A stretch of 64,000 bases of DNA, from assembly GCF_028389875.1 (NCBI RefSeq), contig NW_026907680.1:124001-188000 (forward strand). The letters are read 5' to 3'. A program made the translations under genes and the position numbers. The stretch is from Rhea pennata. Its lineage: Eukaryota > Chordata > Aves > Rheiformes > Rheidae. Shown here one piece after another: positions 46,166 to 58,818 of the stretch. The stretch's first letter is position 1. The number at the start of each line of letters is the position of its first letter. A model generated the notes under the pieces. That model was not told where the DNA came from. It made no database searches and saw only the letters and a program-made list of their open reading frames with translations.

Positions 46166-48700
46166 TGCAGTCCCTGCTTTGGGACAGGACTATTTCAAAG
46201 CAGCGAGCTCATCAGAGCAGTGCTTTTTGCTCCAGGATCTTTTGCTTGCCCAGCACTGAGCTGTTCTTCTACAGCTTTTGCCAGTTGCTGGAATGTCCAC
46301 AAACCTATTGCCTAACGCTGGCATTTTTGAATGTCATCCCATGCAGTGTCATTTATTGGCCTCTGAGAATTTATCAGATCATGTGGGATGGAGGAAGACA
46401 GTGAGGGTCTCCGTGGTTGGTTTAAATACTCCTGTAGATGAGCTTTCCTGGAAGCAAGGCTGTTTCGACAGGGCAAGTTATGTGTGTGTGTTCTAAGCTG
46501 ACCAACGGCGTAAGAAGATGTTGTCTCTGGGTTTAAACAAAATGTGTGGTGCATATCCAGTGGAATTTCCTTCACTCAAGAGCCCATTGAGTGATAATCA
46601 AACACAAAAAATCAAATGTCTTCCTCTGTGTGGGCCCCTTTCATTTTGAGTTCCTCTGAGGGCTTTACATCTCTCTACATTTTTGCACCATCCACTCCCA
46701 AGTACTATTTATTTCCACAAACGTTTTGGGCTGTGTGTGCTGAAAAACTAACATTGGATCTTTTTCCCCTCTCCCAGGTGCAGGTGAAGTTGGAAGTGCA
46801 TGTGTTGGCCTCCACGCATCTACTGAAGGATCTGCAGCAAATGCAGATGTACCCCAGGACTCCACTTTCCAGGGCAATACAGAGGAATCGTGATATTCTG
46901 AGCAGAAAGGATGTGGCTTGCACAAAAGACTATGCAAAGCTGGTGAAAAATATTTGCTTTACACAGCACGGTAATGGTTTCCCACTAAGTGGTCTGGCTG
47001 TGAGAAATCCTTGCTGCAGGCTGAACCTAAACTCCAAGGGGTTTCAAAAGTTGCCAGGCACACTGCACTTCCCTCTAACAAGCCTGCAGGGATACGGAGC
47101 TTGTCTGGCACCGTAAAGTCCATGTCCCTTCTCGTGCGAGTAACCAACTGGCTAACCTTTCTTCTGCAGCTTGATGGAGCTGCCTAAGTATTTTGTATGG
47201 AAGCACATGTGTGGTCTTGCTCAAGTCAGGTGCTGCCTTTTAGCCACAGCAGTCCCTCTGCTCCCTTCCATTCTCGTCCTGCTACAGACATGTAGCGTTT
47301 TCAACATTCTCTTAGCACTGAGCACATTGCTCTTGGATCTGTGTCCCCTACTTCAGTCCTCCTGCACTGGAAAACCCTGTAGTGAAGCCGAAAGCTTTCC
47401 GAGGGCTCAGCCGGCAGCGCTGGGCACTACAGATTACTGCTGCTTCCGTGCGCCTCTGGAGGTGGCTGTAAAAGCACGGTCGAGTGAGAGGAGTGCCAAG
47501 ACAACTACAGTGTGGTTTTGTTATACGAGTTTCACTACGCCACGTTGGTTTGGAGATACCTTAATGTTGCAGCTCTAGAGGCTTTCAGGCACTAGACTAA
47601 CCACGCTGCCACTCCGGGGACACTTCCTCTGAGAAGTCCAGGGATGTTAAGATACAGGTGTGTCTGTCCCTGCCTCCTCATTCCTCAATCCTTTCTAGAA
47701 GCTGGCCTGACAGATGAGCCAAGCTTTCGGTTACTGTGACTTGCTGGTCACGCCAGAGCTGTAGCCCTGCTGAAGGGCAGAGTAAAGGGTGTCTCAGTAA
47801 CACGAGTTTCTCAGCGAGTTCTCTGCCGTCATCGAACACCTGCATTTGTCATCCCACAGCTGCACGCGTGCCCCTTGGAGGGCAGTGATCCCAGGCTGCT
47901 GGGACAGGGGAAGTTCCTTCCAAGGGCTGCTGAGGAAGAGCGGTTGTACTGCGGGGAAGAAAGAGCTCGGAAATTCTCTTCTACCTAGGATTTCTCAGTC
48001 CCTGAGAGGCAGGAGCCGTCACCTGGCTTCAGCGGTGCTTGGGAGGTGACTTGCGCCTCATCAGCTCCTAGGCCAGCAGCAGGCACGTGGATTTCCTCCT
48101 GGTTCTGATGCCACTTCTCCCGAAGAACCACCAGCACCAGGCCCAGTGCCCCTTTGGGAGCTTCCGAGGTCACTTCTGGTAGGCCAGGAGCAGGCCCACT
48201 GCTGCTGCTCCACTTCAGGAGGTCACTTCTGCCTCAGGACCTGACAGGTCACTGGCAGGCCCAGGACGGCAGTGCTGACTGCGAGGCCACTACTCCCTCA
48301 GGCCCGGAGAGACCAGTGGCAGGCAGAAGGCTTTGATGCTGAGTGTGAGGGCACTTGTGCCGTGCACCCGGGAGCCTCGCAGCAGGAAAATGGTGTCAGT
48401 GCTGACAGGGAGGTGATTCCAGCCCCACCCACCTGGAAGCCAGGAGGAGGAACCTTGCTGCTGCTTCTGCTAGTGAGCTCACTTGCGCCTCAAGACCTGA
48501 GAGGCCACCAGTGGCCACAAGGCTGCTGTTAGTGCCTGGGAAGGAGCAACCAGCCTGGGGAGGCAGCAGGGGTGTTGGCAAGCTCAGTGCAGGAGAGGAG
48601 AGCAGCAGGTGTTGTGCAGCTGCCTCCAGGAGGGCTCCACGCTGTCTCCCATTGCTTCTTCAACAATGTCCTGATGAAGCAGGGACTTGGTGTGTAACCA
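46166..48700. other. D-unit duplicated DNA with a private 0.9-kb segment
   Basis: Co-linear with L 6,423-8,500 except that the CR1 at L 6,963-7,269 is missing (empty site near 46,550) and about 0.9 kb (47,385-48,310) is extra. No gene recognised. Confidence 0.4.
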
Positions 48701-49416
48701 GGGAGGGGTGCTGATACCTGGCTGTGCTGGAAAGGAGCTTTTCAGAGAAGGACCTGGGGGTTGTGGTGGGCACCAAGCTGACCATGAACCAGCAATGTGC
48801 TCTGGTGGCAAAGAGCAGCCATGGTATCCTGGGCTGCATCAGGAAGAGCATTGCCAGCAGGTGGAGGCAGGTGATCCTTCCCCTCTGCTCAGCACTGGTG
48901 AGGCCGCACCTGGAGAGCTTGGTCCACCAGCACAAGAGAAACATGGACCTACTGGAGTGAGTCCAACCACAAAGAAGACTAAGGGCCTGGAGCATCTCCT
49001 GTATGAGGAGAGACAGAGATAGCTGGGCCTGTTCAGTGTGTAAGGGGAGAAGGCTCAGGGCAATTTGAATGTACAGAAGTACCTGATGGGGACATGGCAT
49101 AAAGAAGACAGAGACAGATTCTTCTGTGACAGCCAGTGGCAGGATGGGAGGCAACAGGCACATGTAGAAATACAAGAAATTCCATTGAAATATAAGAAAA
49201 GACTTTCTACTGCAAGAGCGATGGAAGACTGGACCAAGTTGCTCAGCAGGACTGTGAGTCTCCATCCTTGCTGCTGCTCAAAACCCAACTGGACACAGTC
49301 TCAGTCAGCATGCTCCAGGTATACCTCCAGGTATAAAAGAAAAGAGGGTGGAGGCAGATGTTCTCCAGGGGTGCTTTCCAACTTCAGCAATGCGTTGATT
49401 CAGTGATTTGGTGATG
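48701..49416 (+). mobile_element. CR1 LINE 3' fragment, copy D
   Basis: Same insertion as L 8,500-9,215 (KDLGVVVGTKLTMNQQCAL reading), same truncation, so it predates all the duplications. Confidence 0.9.
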
Positions 49417-49513
49417 CTGCCATTTGTGAAGTCACTTGTGAGCTGCCTAGAGGAACTTTGCTTCTCCATGGAAGAACTCCTCTGTATCACAGAGCAGTCA
49501 GTGCCTCGGCAAA

Positions 49514-50143
49514 TTACTTCTCAAGGGCTTCAACGAGGGGTGGGGGCTTTTTCTTCAGGGCCTCGTACAGGCGATCCTTGCACCAGGGAGTCCAGCTCAG
49601 CAACAGCCTGAACAGCTCACGCATCATGGTGTGGGATGTTTTCTCCGCCAGAATTCTTTGGTATTGCTCAAAGTCCAGAATGTCCCCGAGCAGGAGGTCC
49701 AGGACACCTTTCACTTCAACAACACGTTCAATCAGCTCCACTCGGTGCCTATCGACAAAGTGTTCCCCTGGGGAAGACAGAAGCAAAGGGTTAGTCATCC
49801 GTGGACACACTGGTGCTCCTTCAGCTGCTTCACAGGTCATGGAGCAGCAGCCACTTCACAGCGGGGTTTGCCTGAGCTAGCACGACCCAAGGAGGAAATG
49901 AACGGCACCACGGAGCACCCAGTCCTCTCTGCTATTAGTGGGTGATGGCACCGTCTAGCCGAAAGCCGAAAGCATTCTAGTGTGAATGTCTAATTCAAAC
50001 TGGGGCTGTGCGGGGCCAATGCTGTGTTTTAGAGTGGGTGTTTGAGCCGCAGCCTCTGGTTTTGAGGCATTTTGCCCCCAAAAGTCTCACCTGTCACTGC
50101 ACCATTTGAGCAGATTTGGGGATTTGTTCTCTGCCCCTAAAGC
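49514..50143 (-). pseudogene. ASC-like CARD gene, copy D, linker frameshifted
   Basis: Terminal exon 49514-49767 keeps an open CARD (EHFVDRHRVELIERVVEV, YQRILAEKTSHTMMRELF, WCKDRLYEALKKK). The linker exon at 50091-50143 is 53 bp instead of 57: in the phase used by L the frame meets TGA, and its ATG (ATGGTGCAGTGA) no longer leads into the CARD. WCKDRLYEAL is closer to the ASC/NLRP1 consensus than the L version (WFKDRLYEAL), so D may keep an older CARD sequence. Confidence 0.55.
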
Positions 50144-50789
50144 CTGTGGGACAGCAAAACAGAAAAGAAATGAGAGGGGAAGCAATGGGAGGGAGCTCCA
50201 ATCTTGCACAGTCGACGGGGCGCTGCAGAAGGGAGGGACAGAGCAGACACCTTTCCAAAGGAGGCTCCTTCCCTTAGGAGACCAGGACTCCCAGGCCACC
50301 TCCCAGCCTTGCTGGTGACCCTCTCTCACGGCTGCTCCCATCCCCAGCGAGCCAGTGCCATCAAGTGACAGCACAGCTAACTGCAGCCCTATCAGAGACC
50401 ACCACCGCGCGGTGTGAACTGGCCATGGGAAATGCTGGAGCTACGGATGATGTTCCATGAGCACCTCTGACAGGGAGGAGACATCCCATCACCTGGTTCA
50501 ACCCGTATGTCTTGCTGGGAACTCACTGCATTGGAGTTTTAAGCTAATTTCAGACAATGTCATGGCAAAAACAGTCAATCGAGCTCATCACCCTTGGTTT
50601 GTTCTGCAGCAACCCTGCACATGCCAACATGGCTGCCCCAATAACACGCCAATGACACACACACGCCAACGACACGGCTGCCCCTTTCACAGGCAAAGAC
50701 ATGGACACGGCAGCCCCACGCACACGGCAGCCCCACGCACACCCATGTGCAGGGCAATTGGGACCAGTGGGACAACATCCCCCCTGCCC

Positions 50790-51060
50790 CCCTTACACCC
50801 CGGGGGCCCAGGTGTCCAGGCACCCCTCAGCCCCCCACCCTGGGGGGCATCCAAGACCCCTCTGGGCCCCACCACCCCAGGGACCCAGCATCCGGACACC
50901 CCACTGCCTCCCCCCACACCAGGTGTCCAGGCCTCCCGACACCCCTCTGCCCCCCCCACACGAGGGGTCCAGGCGTCCGGGCCCCTCCTTCCACGTGCCC
51001 AGGAAATCCCCATCCCTTCCCACGCCAGGGGCCCAGGCGTCCGAGCACCCCCCCTTCCCC
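50790..51060 (+). repeat. GC-rich minisatellite, copy D
   Basis: Same unit as at 10,560 with core near GGCCCAGGCGTCCG, but units are fewer and rearranged. Leads into a ZNF143-like motif at 51161-51179. Confidence 0.75.
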
Positions 51061-51218
51061 CCGCCCCCCGTTACCCGAGCGCCGGCTCGGACGCCTGGGC
51101 CCCTCCCCGCGCCCCCTCCCTCCCCCAGGCCCAGCGATGCCGCTGCCGCCCCGCGCCGGGAACTGCAATCCCAGCAGGCAGCGCGGCCGCCGAGCCCCGC
51201 CCCCTCCCTGGCGCCTCC

Positions 51219-51705
51219 TCGAGCCCTGACAGAGGGGACGAGAGAGACACGGAGCTGCTGGAGAGAGGGCGGCGTGGGGCTGCGAAGGTGGTCGGGGGCT
51301 GGAGCAGCTGCCCTCCGAGGAACGGCTGCGAGAGCTGGGCCTGTTTAGCCTGCGGAGGAGAAGCCTGAGGAGGATCTTATCAGTGTGTCTAAGTACCTGA
51401 AGGGAGGGTGTCAAGGGGACGGGGCCAAACTCTTTTCAGTAGTGCCGTGCGACAGGACTAGAGGCAGCGGGCACAAACTGAACCAGCGGACGCTCCGCCT
51501 GAATATGAGGAGGAATTTCTTCACAGTGACAGTGACCGAGCACTGGGAGAGGTTACCCAGAGAGGTGGAGGAGTCTCCTTCCCTGGAGAGATTCAAGGCC
51601 TCTCTGGATGCAGTCCTGTCTACGATGGTCTAGGTGACCCTGCCTGAGCAGGGAGGTTGCACTAGATGATCTCCACAGGTCCCTTCCAACCTTCCTGATT
51701 CTGTG
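51219..51705 (+). mobile_element. CR1 LINE 3' fragment at D unit end
   Basis: Reads LGLFSLRRRSLRRILS, GHKLNQRTLRLNMRRNFF and WERLPREVEESPSLERF, then the tail ggtgaccctgcctgagcagg and gatgatctccacaggtccct. The junction with the CpG island is abrupt: D departs from L just after ccctggcgcctc. Confidence 0.9.
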
Positions 51706-51716
51706 ATTATGCTGAG

Positions 51717-52434
51717 CCTGCTCGCCTCAAGGCCAGCTCTGGGCTCTGCTGCTCTCCTTCCTACCTGCCCTCGGTCTCTGCAACTACACTAGTTGCCGGG
51801 TGCTACAGCCCAGGTGGCCATGGACTCTGCTGGCACCAAGCCTCCGGGGTGGCCGCTTCCCCTTCTGGCCCTGGGCACCCGCCTTCTTCCCCTCACGCCC
51901 GCAAAAGCCCAGCATTCAAGGGCACCCAAGACACACACAAGAGCTGGCAGTTCCCTCCCACCACGACGCCAGCACTGGGCCCCAGCAAGGGGGGCGTAGG
52001 CTCAAGCACTTCCTCCCCTCAGAGGCATACAGCAGCTTTTTCCTCCTCTCCCACAGGCCCCCTGGCCCCAGGACATGCGTTGGCCATGGCAGGGCCCTCT
52101 CCACGCCTCTCTCCAGCACCAACAAGACGCAGCACACCCCTAGGCCACAGCCACCGCAGCTGCAGCCAAAGAGCCACAGCAGGACCGTGGCGGAGAGCTG
52201 CCCTGGCAGCAGCCCCCAAGCCCTGACTCCTCAGCTCTCCTCTTCAGGCCTCTCCAAAGTTCCCATGCTGCAAACAGATGATCTCACTGCACACCCAGCC
52301 AAGAGCCACCTGACTTGGGGCAGTTGGTTTAATTCAGCATCAGAGAACTTCCTGTGTGCTCGCATGGCTCACAAGCAGTGCTGCTGCTGCCGTTGCCGCC
52401 GTTGTCAGGCAGTTGCGCCGTTGCCGGTCAGCAC
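51717..52434 (+). repeat. Start of next direct unit, truncated at R arm junction
   Basis: Repeats D 38,578-38,835, then passes into DNA like L 11,100-11,270 (ggggcagttggtttaattca; then a CTG run at 52,379). It stops where the R arm begins at about 52,435. Confidence 0.7.
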
Positions 52435-54117
52435 CACTGCTGGAGAGGGCCACTCTCCAGGCTCACAGCACTTGCTGCCCATTAAAGCTCCAGCGAGCAG
52501 AAGAGGTTTGGGTGGAGGTAGGTGGGTACCATGTCATGGTGAGCTAGTGGTAAATAGGTACCTTGCAAAGTCTTCCCCAAGACCTGGTCCCCTCCCACCT
52601 CTGCAACACTGAATATGGTGCAGTTCAAGTGTTGAAGACAGAATTAAGAAACTATGACAGAGGGAGAAAGCAGCCAGACATGTGCCCTGGCAACAGAGTG
52701 AGAGCCTAACACCTTTCCTCTCTGCTTTGATCCTGCCTTAACACAACAGCGGTGTGGCTGTATTCCAGCTTAGGCTGTCCCTTGTAGGATGACCTCGTAA
52801 GGCCACCGGACCAAGGAAGACAGGCAGCAAACCATTGCCCATCCTGGAACAGAGTACCTGGGGCCACAGAGCAGTGGCTAATGTAGCTGGCAGCACAGTG
52901 CGTAATGCTGTGCCTCGGAGCCTATCCTGCCAGATGACCCTGCTGCTCGCCTTCCTGCATGGAGAGAAATTTTCACTGTGGTTGTTTCCAGAGCTCTCCT
53001 TCAGGCATGACGTGCAGCCCTGGGTGTTTTGTTAGGGGGTGATCCCCGTTCCTGTGGATGTGACCCCAGTCAGTGGGACCCACGTGCTTCTGCTACAGAA
53101 CTGCCTTCTGTGGCAGAAGCAGGTGCCCAACTTGTCAGGCTGAAATGGGGACCCCACTCCCCCTGTGCTCATGCCACCTCCCCGCGGTGTGTATTTGCAG
53201 TCCATTCCTAGGCACCCCAGAGTGCTCTGCCCAGAAGGCAGTGCCAGGCGGGAGGAAGCCATCTTCAGAAGCTGGAGCACTTACTGAGTGGCTTGGGAAT
53301 GAAGTGGACGAGAATGCCAGAGCAGTAAGTGTCACTGTTGGAGGCCCTTCTTCTGCCGGTGTGCATCCTGCAAAAGCCTTGTGCTATGGGCGCTGGCTCA
53401 CAAGAGCCCTTCCCATGGGTTCACTGAGCCCTGCCCGACATCGCCCAGTCCTGCCTTCAAAGGCAGCAGTGGTGAATGTAGTTTTGGAATGCACACGCTG
53501 TTGCACCTTGCTCTCCGTGAACACACCAGCAGAGCCTCTGGGGCCCTCCTGCTGGTGGCACTGGAAGTGCTGGGCCTTTCTGTGATAGAAAGTGAAGAGT
53601 TTCTGCTCAGCTCTGTCATAATTCAGATGCCTGGTTCAAAGAGAATGGGATGTTCAGCCTTTCTTGGCTTCCCTTCAGGGTAAAAGGGTGCTGACAGGAA
53701 GGCTCCCGGGAAGGCTCAGAGCAGAGGCTGGAGAAGAACCTTCCCTTCTGCAAAATGGAGCTGCCATAGCCCCCCCCTACCCCCTCCTGTCCTCCCTAGC
53801 AGGACTGCCCTGCACATTGCCCTAGAGTTTAGTGAGCTGCCTTCCCCTGTGCTTGCCTCCCTTGACTCCATGCTCTTCTGGATCAGCCTTTTGGCTCTTC
53901 CCTTGACAAAAGCCTGCCAGAACATTTAGCTCTTTGCCCATATTCCCCTGCAGCTGCTCTTGTGTGGAATGGAGGGGCTGCTGTGAGCAAAAGCAATGGG
54001 TGTTTCTGCAGTTCTGAGAGGCAGCTTCTTCTCCGGAGCATGGAAACATGGGCTGCCCTTGCCAGGAGCAAGAGCCTTTACTTGGCAGCATCTCACCTCT
54101 CTTTCTCACCTTTGCAG

Positions 54118-54203
54118 ATGAAAATACGCAGGGATTCAATCCCGACAGCCACTAAAGCAGCTTTGATTGTGTCCCTTGAACCTCTTCCAAGTATTTTTCC
54201 AAC
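54118..54203 (+). CDS. 86-bp CCDC81-like exon, copy R
   Basis: TTTGCAG acceptor, GTGAGT donor; frame MKIRRDSIPTATKAA to LPSIFPT. Near-identical to the L exon (one residue changed, His to Arg). Confidence 0.5.
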
Positions 54204-54347
54204 GTGAGTACTTTGCCTTCCTTCTTTCCCCCTGCCTCAGAAAGGCAGCAGCCTCGCCGCACAGGTTTGTTAGGGCTGCAGTGCCAGGGCTGGGGGAGGC
54301 TGCTCTGAAAGTGCTTTGGGAACAAGTCTTCCCAGCGGCTGGGTCCC

Positions 54348-55069
54348 TCTTATAGTTAGATTCCCGGGGGCCATATGCCCAGGTTGGCAAGCCGGCACAA
54401 ACTCACTCACACACACACACACACAAACACTCTTTAGGAGCAAGCAGTTTATTAGTAGATACTTACGAACAGACCGACCCAATGGTAATCTCGAGGACCA
54501 CCTCAATGCTTGTCCCAATCATCTGCATGATGAGAGAGCGAGAATCGGCAGGTACAATCTTTTCGGATGTCCCCGAGGAGGCAACGTGGTCCTCTGTTGT
54601 GTAGCAGCCTCTCTCTCCTTCAGAAAAACTCCGGTATTTATGATTACTTGTGGTAGGCGGGAGTCCCGGCACCTGGGGCCAGCAAGTGCAGGGAGTCTAG
54701 CCCAACTCCACCCCGGTTGCATAACCAGGCTATGATACTGCGCACGCGTGCAGACTTATTTCGGGGGCCACATTTGGCTTTGGGGGTCGCTATTTCACTA
54801 CTCTTCAGCTTCTGACCTTCATGTTGACTGCTTCTCATGGTGATTCTGTAGCTGGAAGCCACCGAATCTACATGTAACCAACCACTGTTCTTTCTCACAG
54901 ATTCCCAAGACCTTGTCAGTTACTTATTTGTATCCCGCTTAACACAGCGGTATTGTTCAGGCACTGAAAAGTTACAACACTAGACTATTCCCACCAAGTA
55001 TCAGGTAGTACAGATACAAAAAGTTACAACACGGACCATTCCCATCAAGTGTCAGGTAGCAGGGATACA
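54348..55069 (-). mobile_element. Solo-LTR-like insertion, copy R
   Basis: Mirror of L 12,977-13,698, virtually identical across the interior, with the same AATAAA and (GT)n tail. Confidence 0.75.
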
Positions 55070-56257
55070 GTCGCAGTGACCTGCATGCATGCTCTGCCTA
55101 CATCTGGGCTCTGAGGGTGGGGAGAGGGTTCTGCAGAACTCTGTGATGTCGTCCACCTGCTAAGGGCTTTGTGTGTAAATGCTTGATGCCTTTCTCCTTC
55201 TTTGACACTGGGTGCCCAGCAACAACCTATTGCCCACCCCTGAACACAGAGTCTTTGGGGCCACAGAGCAGTCTTGTGTAGTTGGCAGGACAGCAGGTAA
55301 TGGTGTGTTTCAGAGCCTGTCCTGGCAGATGACCCTGCTGCTCTCCTCACTGCCTGGAGAGAGTCTCCCTTGGGCTCCTGGAGCTCTCCTTCAGGCATGA
55401 CGTGCAGCCCCAGGTGTTTTGATGGGAGGTGATGCTCTGATGTGGCCCCAGTCAGTGGAAGCCCTGTGCTTCTGCTGCAGAATTGCCTTCTGCTGCAGGA
55501 GCAGGTGTGAAGCTGGTGAGGGCCAGGTGGGGACCCTACTCTCCCTGTGCTCATATCACCTCTCCGCGGGGTGTATTTGCAGGCCGGTGCCAGTCACCTC
55601 AGAGTGCTCTGCACAGAGTGCAGCAGCGGGCAGGAAGAAGGAACTGAGAGAAGCCCGAGCACTAGTGCATGTCCTCTGAGCGAGGGCCGTCAGAGGTCTG
55701 GAGTGGTAAGTGCTCCTCATTGAGGCCCTTCATGTGCCAGCCTGCTCTCTGCCCAGGCCTTGTGCTATGGGTGCTGGCTGTACAAGAGCCCTGCTGGGCC
55801 CTGGAAGGCTTTGCGCAGGGCTTTGTTTTCAGAGATGCCAGCTGTGCTCTACTTCTGCAATGTATCTGCCTCTCCAGCGCTCTCTGTGAGCAACCCAACA
55901 AAGCCTCTGGGGCTCTCTGCTTGGTGGCTGTGGAACTGCAGGGCGTTTCCACGCTAGAAGATGGAGAGTTTCTCTTCAGCTGTGTGATGAGTTAGATCTT
56001 TGGTGTGAACAAGCAAGGGATGTTCAGCCTTGCTGGGCTTCCCTTCAGGGCAGAAGGGTGCTGACAGGAAGGCTCACAGGAAGAGTTAGGGAACAGGCCT
56101 TTCCCTTGCGGGAAAAGAGACCGGCTCTGGCCCCCACTGCGCACCCCTGTCCTCCCTAGCAGGACGGCCTTGGCCTTTCTGCCGCAGGAGGGCACAGCCT
56201 GTTCCTTTCTGCCTCCTTCTCCAGGGGGAAGAAGAGCCATGGGCGGAGACAGGGACA

Positions 56258-56820
56258 AGCAGGAGAAAGAGCAGCAGCAGTGGCAGTGTCAGCGGCAGAC
56301 CCGGTGGCAACAGAAGACAGAGCAGCAGTGGCAGGGGCAGTGGCAGCATCAGTGGCAGCCACAGTGCCGGCAGCAGCCCCACTGGCAGTGGCAGTGGGAG
56401 CCCCAGTGGCAGACACAGCGGCAGCCCCACCGGGAGCCCCAGTGGCACTGGGAAACCCACTGTCAGACAGAGCGACAGCCCCAGTGTCAGCAGCAGCCTC
56501 ACTGGCAGTGGCAGTGGAAGCTCCAGCTGCAGGCACAGCGGCAGCTCCAGTGCCAGTGTCAGACAGAGCGGCAGCGGCAGTGGAAGCTCCAGTGGCGGGG
56601 ACAGCAGCAGATCCACTGGCGGTGGCAGCAGCAGTGGAAGCCCCGGTGGCGGGCACAGCGGCAGCCCCAGGGGCAGGAGCAGTCGAAGACCACATGTCAG
56701 ACAGAGGGGAAGCGGCAGTGGGAGCCCCGGGGGCAGCGGCGGTGGCCACAGCAGCAGCCACAACGGCGGCAGCAGCGGCAGCAGCAGCAGCAGCTCTGCT
56801 TGTGAGCCGCGCGAGCACCC
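56258..56820 (-). repeat. GCTGCY-rich tandem repeat, copy R
   Basis: Mirror of L 11,215-11,785 with a shorter initial CTG run (five units) and a few substitutions. Again crossed by long stop-free frames on both strands. Confidence 0.8.
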
Positions 56821-56889
56821 AGGAAGTTCTTGTGTGCTGAATTAAACCAGCTGCCCCAGGCCGGGTGGCTCTTGGCGGGGTGTGCGGCG

Positions 56890-57145
56890 CGCTCGCCCGC
56901 CTGCAGCGCGGCAGCTCTGGGGAGGCCTGAGGAGCGGAGCGGAGCAGCCGGGGCTCGGGGCCAGGAAGGCTCCTCCTCACAGCGGCTGCTCCCGCGAGGC
57001 GCCAGGGAGGGGGCGGGGCTCGGCGGCCGCGCTGCCTGCTGGGATTGCAGTTCCCGGCGCGGGGCGGCAGCGGCATCGCTGGGCCTGGGGGAGGGAGGGG
57101 GCGCGGCGAGGGGCCCAGGCGTCCGAGCCGGCGCTCAGGTAACGG
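56890..57145 (+). promoter_or_regulatory. CpG-island promoter of CARD gene, copy R
   Basis: ZNF143-like motif at 57034-57052; donor reads CGCTCAG then GTAACG, one base different from L and closer to consensus. Confidence 0.45.
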
Positions 57146-57470
57146 GGGTGGGGGGAGGGTGCTCGGACGCCTGGGCCCCTGACGTGGGAAGGGATGGGGA
57201 CTTCCTGGGCACGTGGAAGGAGGGGCCCAGACGCCTGGGCCCCTGGGGTAGGGGGAGGCAATGGGGTGTCCGGATGCCTGGGCCCTGGAGTCAGGGCGGG
57301 GCAGAGGGATGCCCGTACGCCTGGGCCGCTCGCGTAGTGGGCAGAAGAGAGGTGCCCGGACACCTGGGCCCCTCGGGTAGAGGCGGGCAGGAGAATGCCC
57401 AGATGCCTGGGCCCCTGGGGTGCAGGGGGGCAGAGGGGTGCCTGGACCCCTGGGGTGGGGGGGAGCAGGG
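57110..57470 (-). repeat. GC-rich minisatellite, copy R
   Basis: Mirror of L 10,560-10,900; same number and order of units by eye. Confidence 0.8.
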
Positions 57471-58091
57471 GGGATGTTGCCCCAGTGGTCCCCATTGCGC
57501 TGCATATGTGTGTGCGTGGGGCTGCCGTGTGTGTGTCTTTGCCTGTGAAAGGCCCAGCTGTGTCGTTGGCATGTGCGTGTCGGCGTGTTTGTGGGGCAGC
57601 CATGTTGACGTGTGCATGGTTGCTGCAGAACAAACCAAGGGTGATGAGCTCAATTGAACGTATTTGCCATGACACTGTCTGAAATTAGCTTAAAACTCCA
57701 ATGCAGTGAGTTCCCAGCAAGACATACAGGTTGAACCAGGTGATGGGATGTCTCCTCCCTGTCAGAGGTGCTCATCGTACATCATCCATAGCTCCAGCAT
57801 TTCCCATGGCCAGTTCACACTGTGCAGCTGTGGTGGTCTCTGATAGGGCTGTAATTAGCTGTGCTGTCACTTGATGGCACTGGCTGAGTGGAGATGGGAG
57901 CAGCCGTGAGAAAGGGTCACCAGCAAGGCTGGGAGGTGGCCTGGGAGTCCTAGTCCCCTAAGGGAAGGAGCCTCCTTTGGAAAGGTGTCTGCTCTGTCCT
58001 TCCCTTCTGCAGCGCCCCGTCGACTGTGCAAGATTGGAGCTCCCTCCCATTGCTTCCCCTCTCATTTCTTTTCTGTTTTGCTGTCCCACAG

Positions 58092-58721
58092 GCTTTAGGG
58101 GCAGAGAACAAATCCCCAAAGAATCTGTTCAAATGTTGGCAGTGACAGGTGAGACTTTTGGGGGCAAAATACCTCAAAACCAGGGGCAGGGGCTCAAACA
58201 CCCACTCTAAAACACAGCATTGGCCCCGGCACAGCCCCAGTTTGAATTAGACCTTCACACGAGCCTCTGCTTTCGGCTAGATGCTGCCATCACCCACTAA
58301 CAACAGAGAGGACTGGGTGCTCCGTGGTGCCGTTCATTTCCTCCTTGGGTCGTGCTAGCTCAGGCAAACCCCTCTCTGAAGTGGCTGCTGCTCCATGACC
58401 TGTGAAGCAGCTGAAAGAGCACCAGTGTGTCCACAGATGACTAACCCTTTGCTTCTGGCCTCCCCAGGGGAACACTTTGTTGATAGGCACTGAGTGGAGC
58501 TGACTGAACGCGTTGTTGAAGTGAAAGGTGTCCTGGACCTCCTGCTCGGGGACATTCTGGACTTTGAGCAATACCAAAGAATTCTGTCGGAGAAACCATC
58601 CCACACCATGATGCGTGAGCTGTTCAGGCTGATGCCGAGCTGGACTTATTGGTGCAAGGATCGCCTGTACGAGGCCCTGAAGAAAAAGCCCCCACGCCTT
58701 GTTGAAGCCCTTGAGAAGTAA
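58092..58721 (+). pseudogene. ASC-like CARD gene, copy R, nonsense in CARD
   Basis: Linker exon 58092-58148 (57 bp, intact, same in-frame ATG). Terminal exon 58468-58721 has TGA at 58491-58493 where L has CGA (frame HFVDRH, stop, VELTERVVEV). The change is C to T at a CpG. The remaining CARD frame is open to TAA. Confidence 0.6.
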
Positions 58722-58818
58722 TTTGCCGAGGCACTGACTGCTCTGTGATACAGAGGAGTTCTTCCATGGAGAAGCAAAGTTCCTCTAGGCAGCTCACAAG
58801 TGACTTCACAAATGGCAG

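Larger units (their letters stand above)
38577..51716 (+). repeat. Direct duplicated unit (D), tandem period about 13.1 kb
   Basis: The 250-bp stretch starting gcctgctcgcctcaaggcca at 38,578 recurs at 51,715-51,970, an offset of 13,136 bp, so one whole unit and the start of a second are present. From 42,060 to 51,218 the unit is co-linear with L 4,220-11,040 (offset 37,834 at 5,846; 40,201 at 8,523-9,457). A 130-codon frame differs from L at 16 residues, against 7 between L and R. Confidence 0.8.
52830..56060 (+). pseudogene. Degenerate CCDC81-like exon series, copy R
   Basis: Mirror of L 11,980-15,175, same order of pieces and same LTR between the two modules. Includes the preserved 86-bp exon at 54118-54203. 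Confidence 0.35.
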
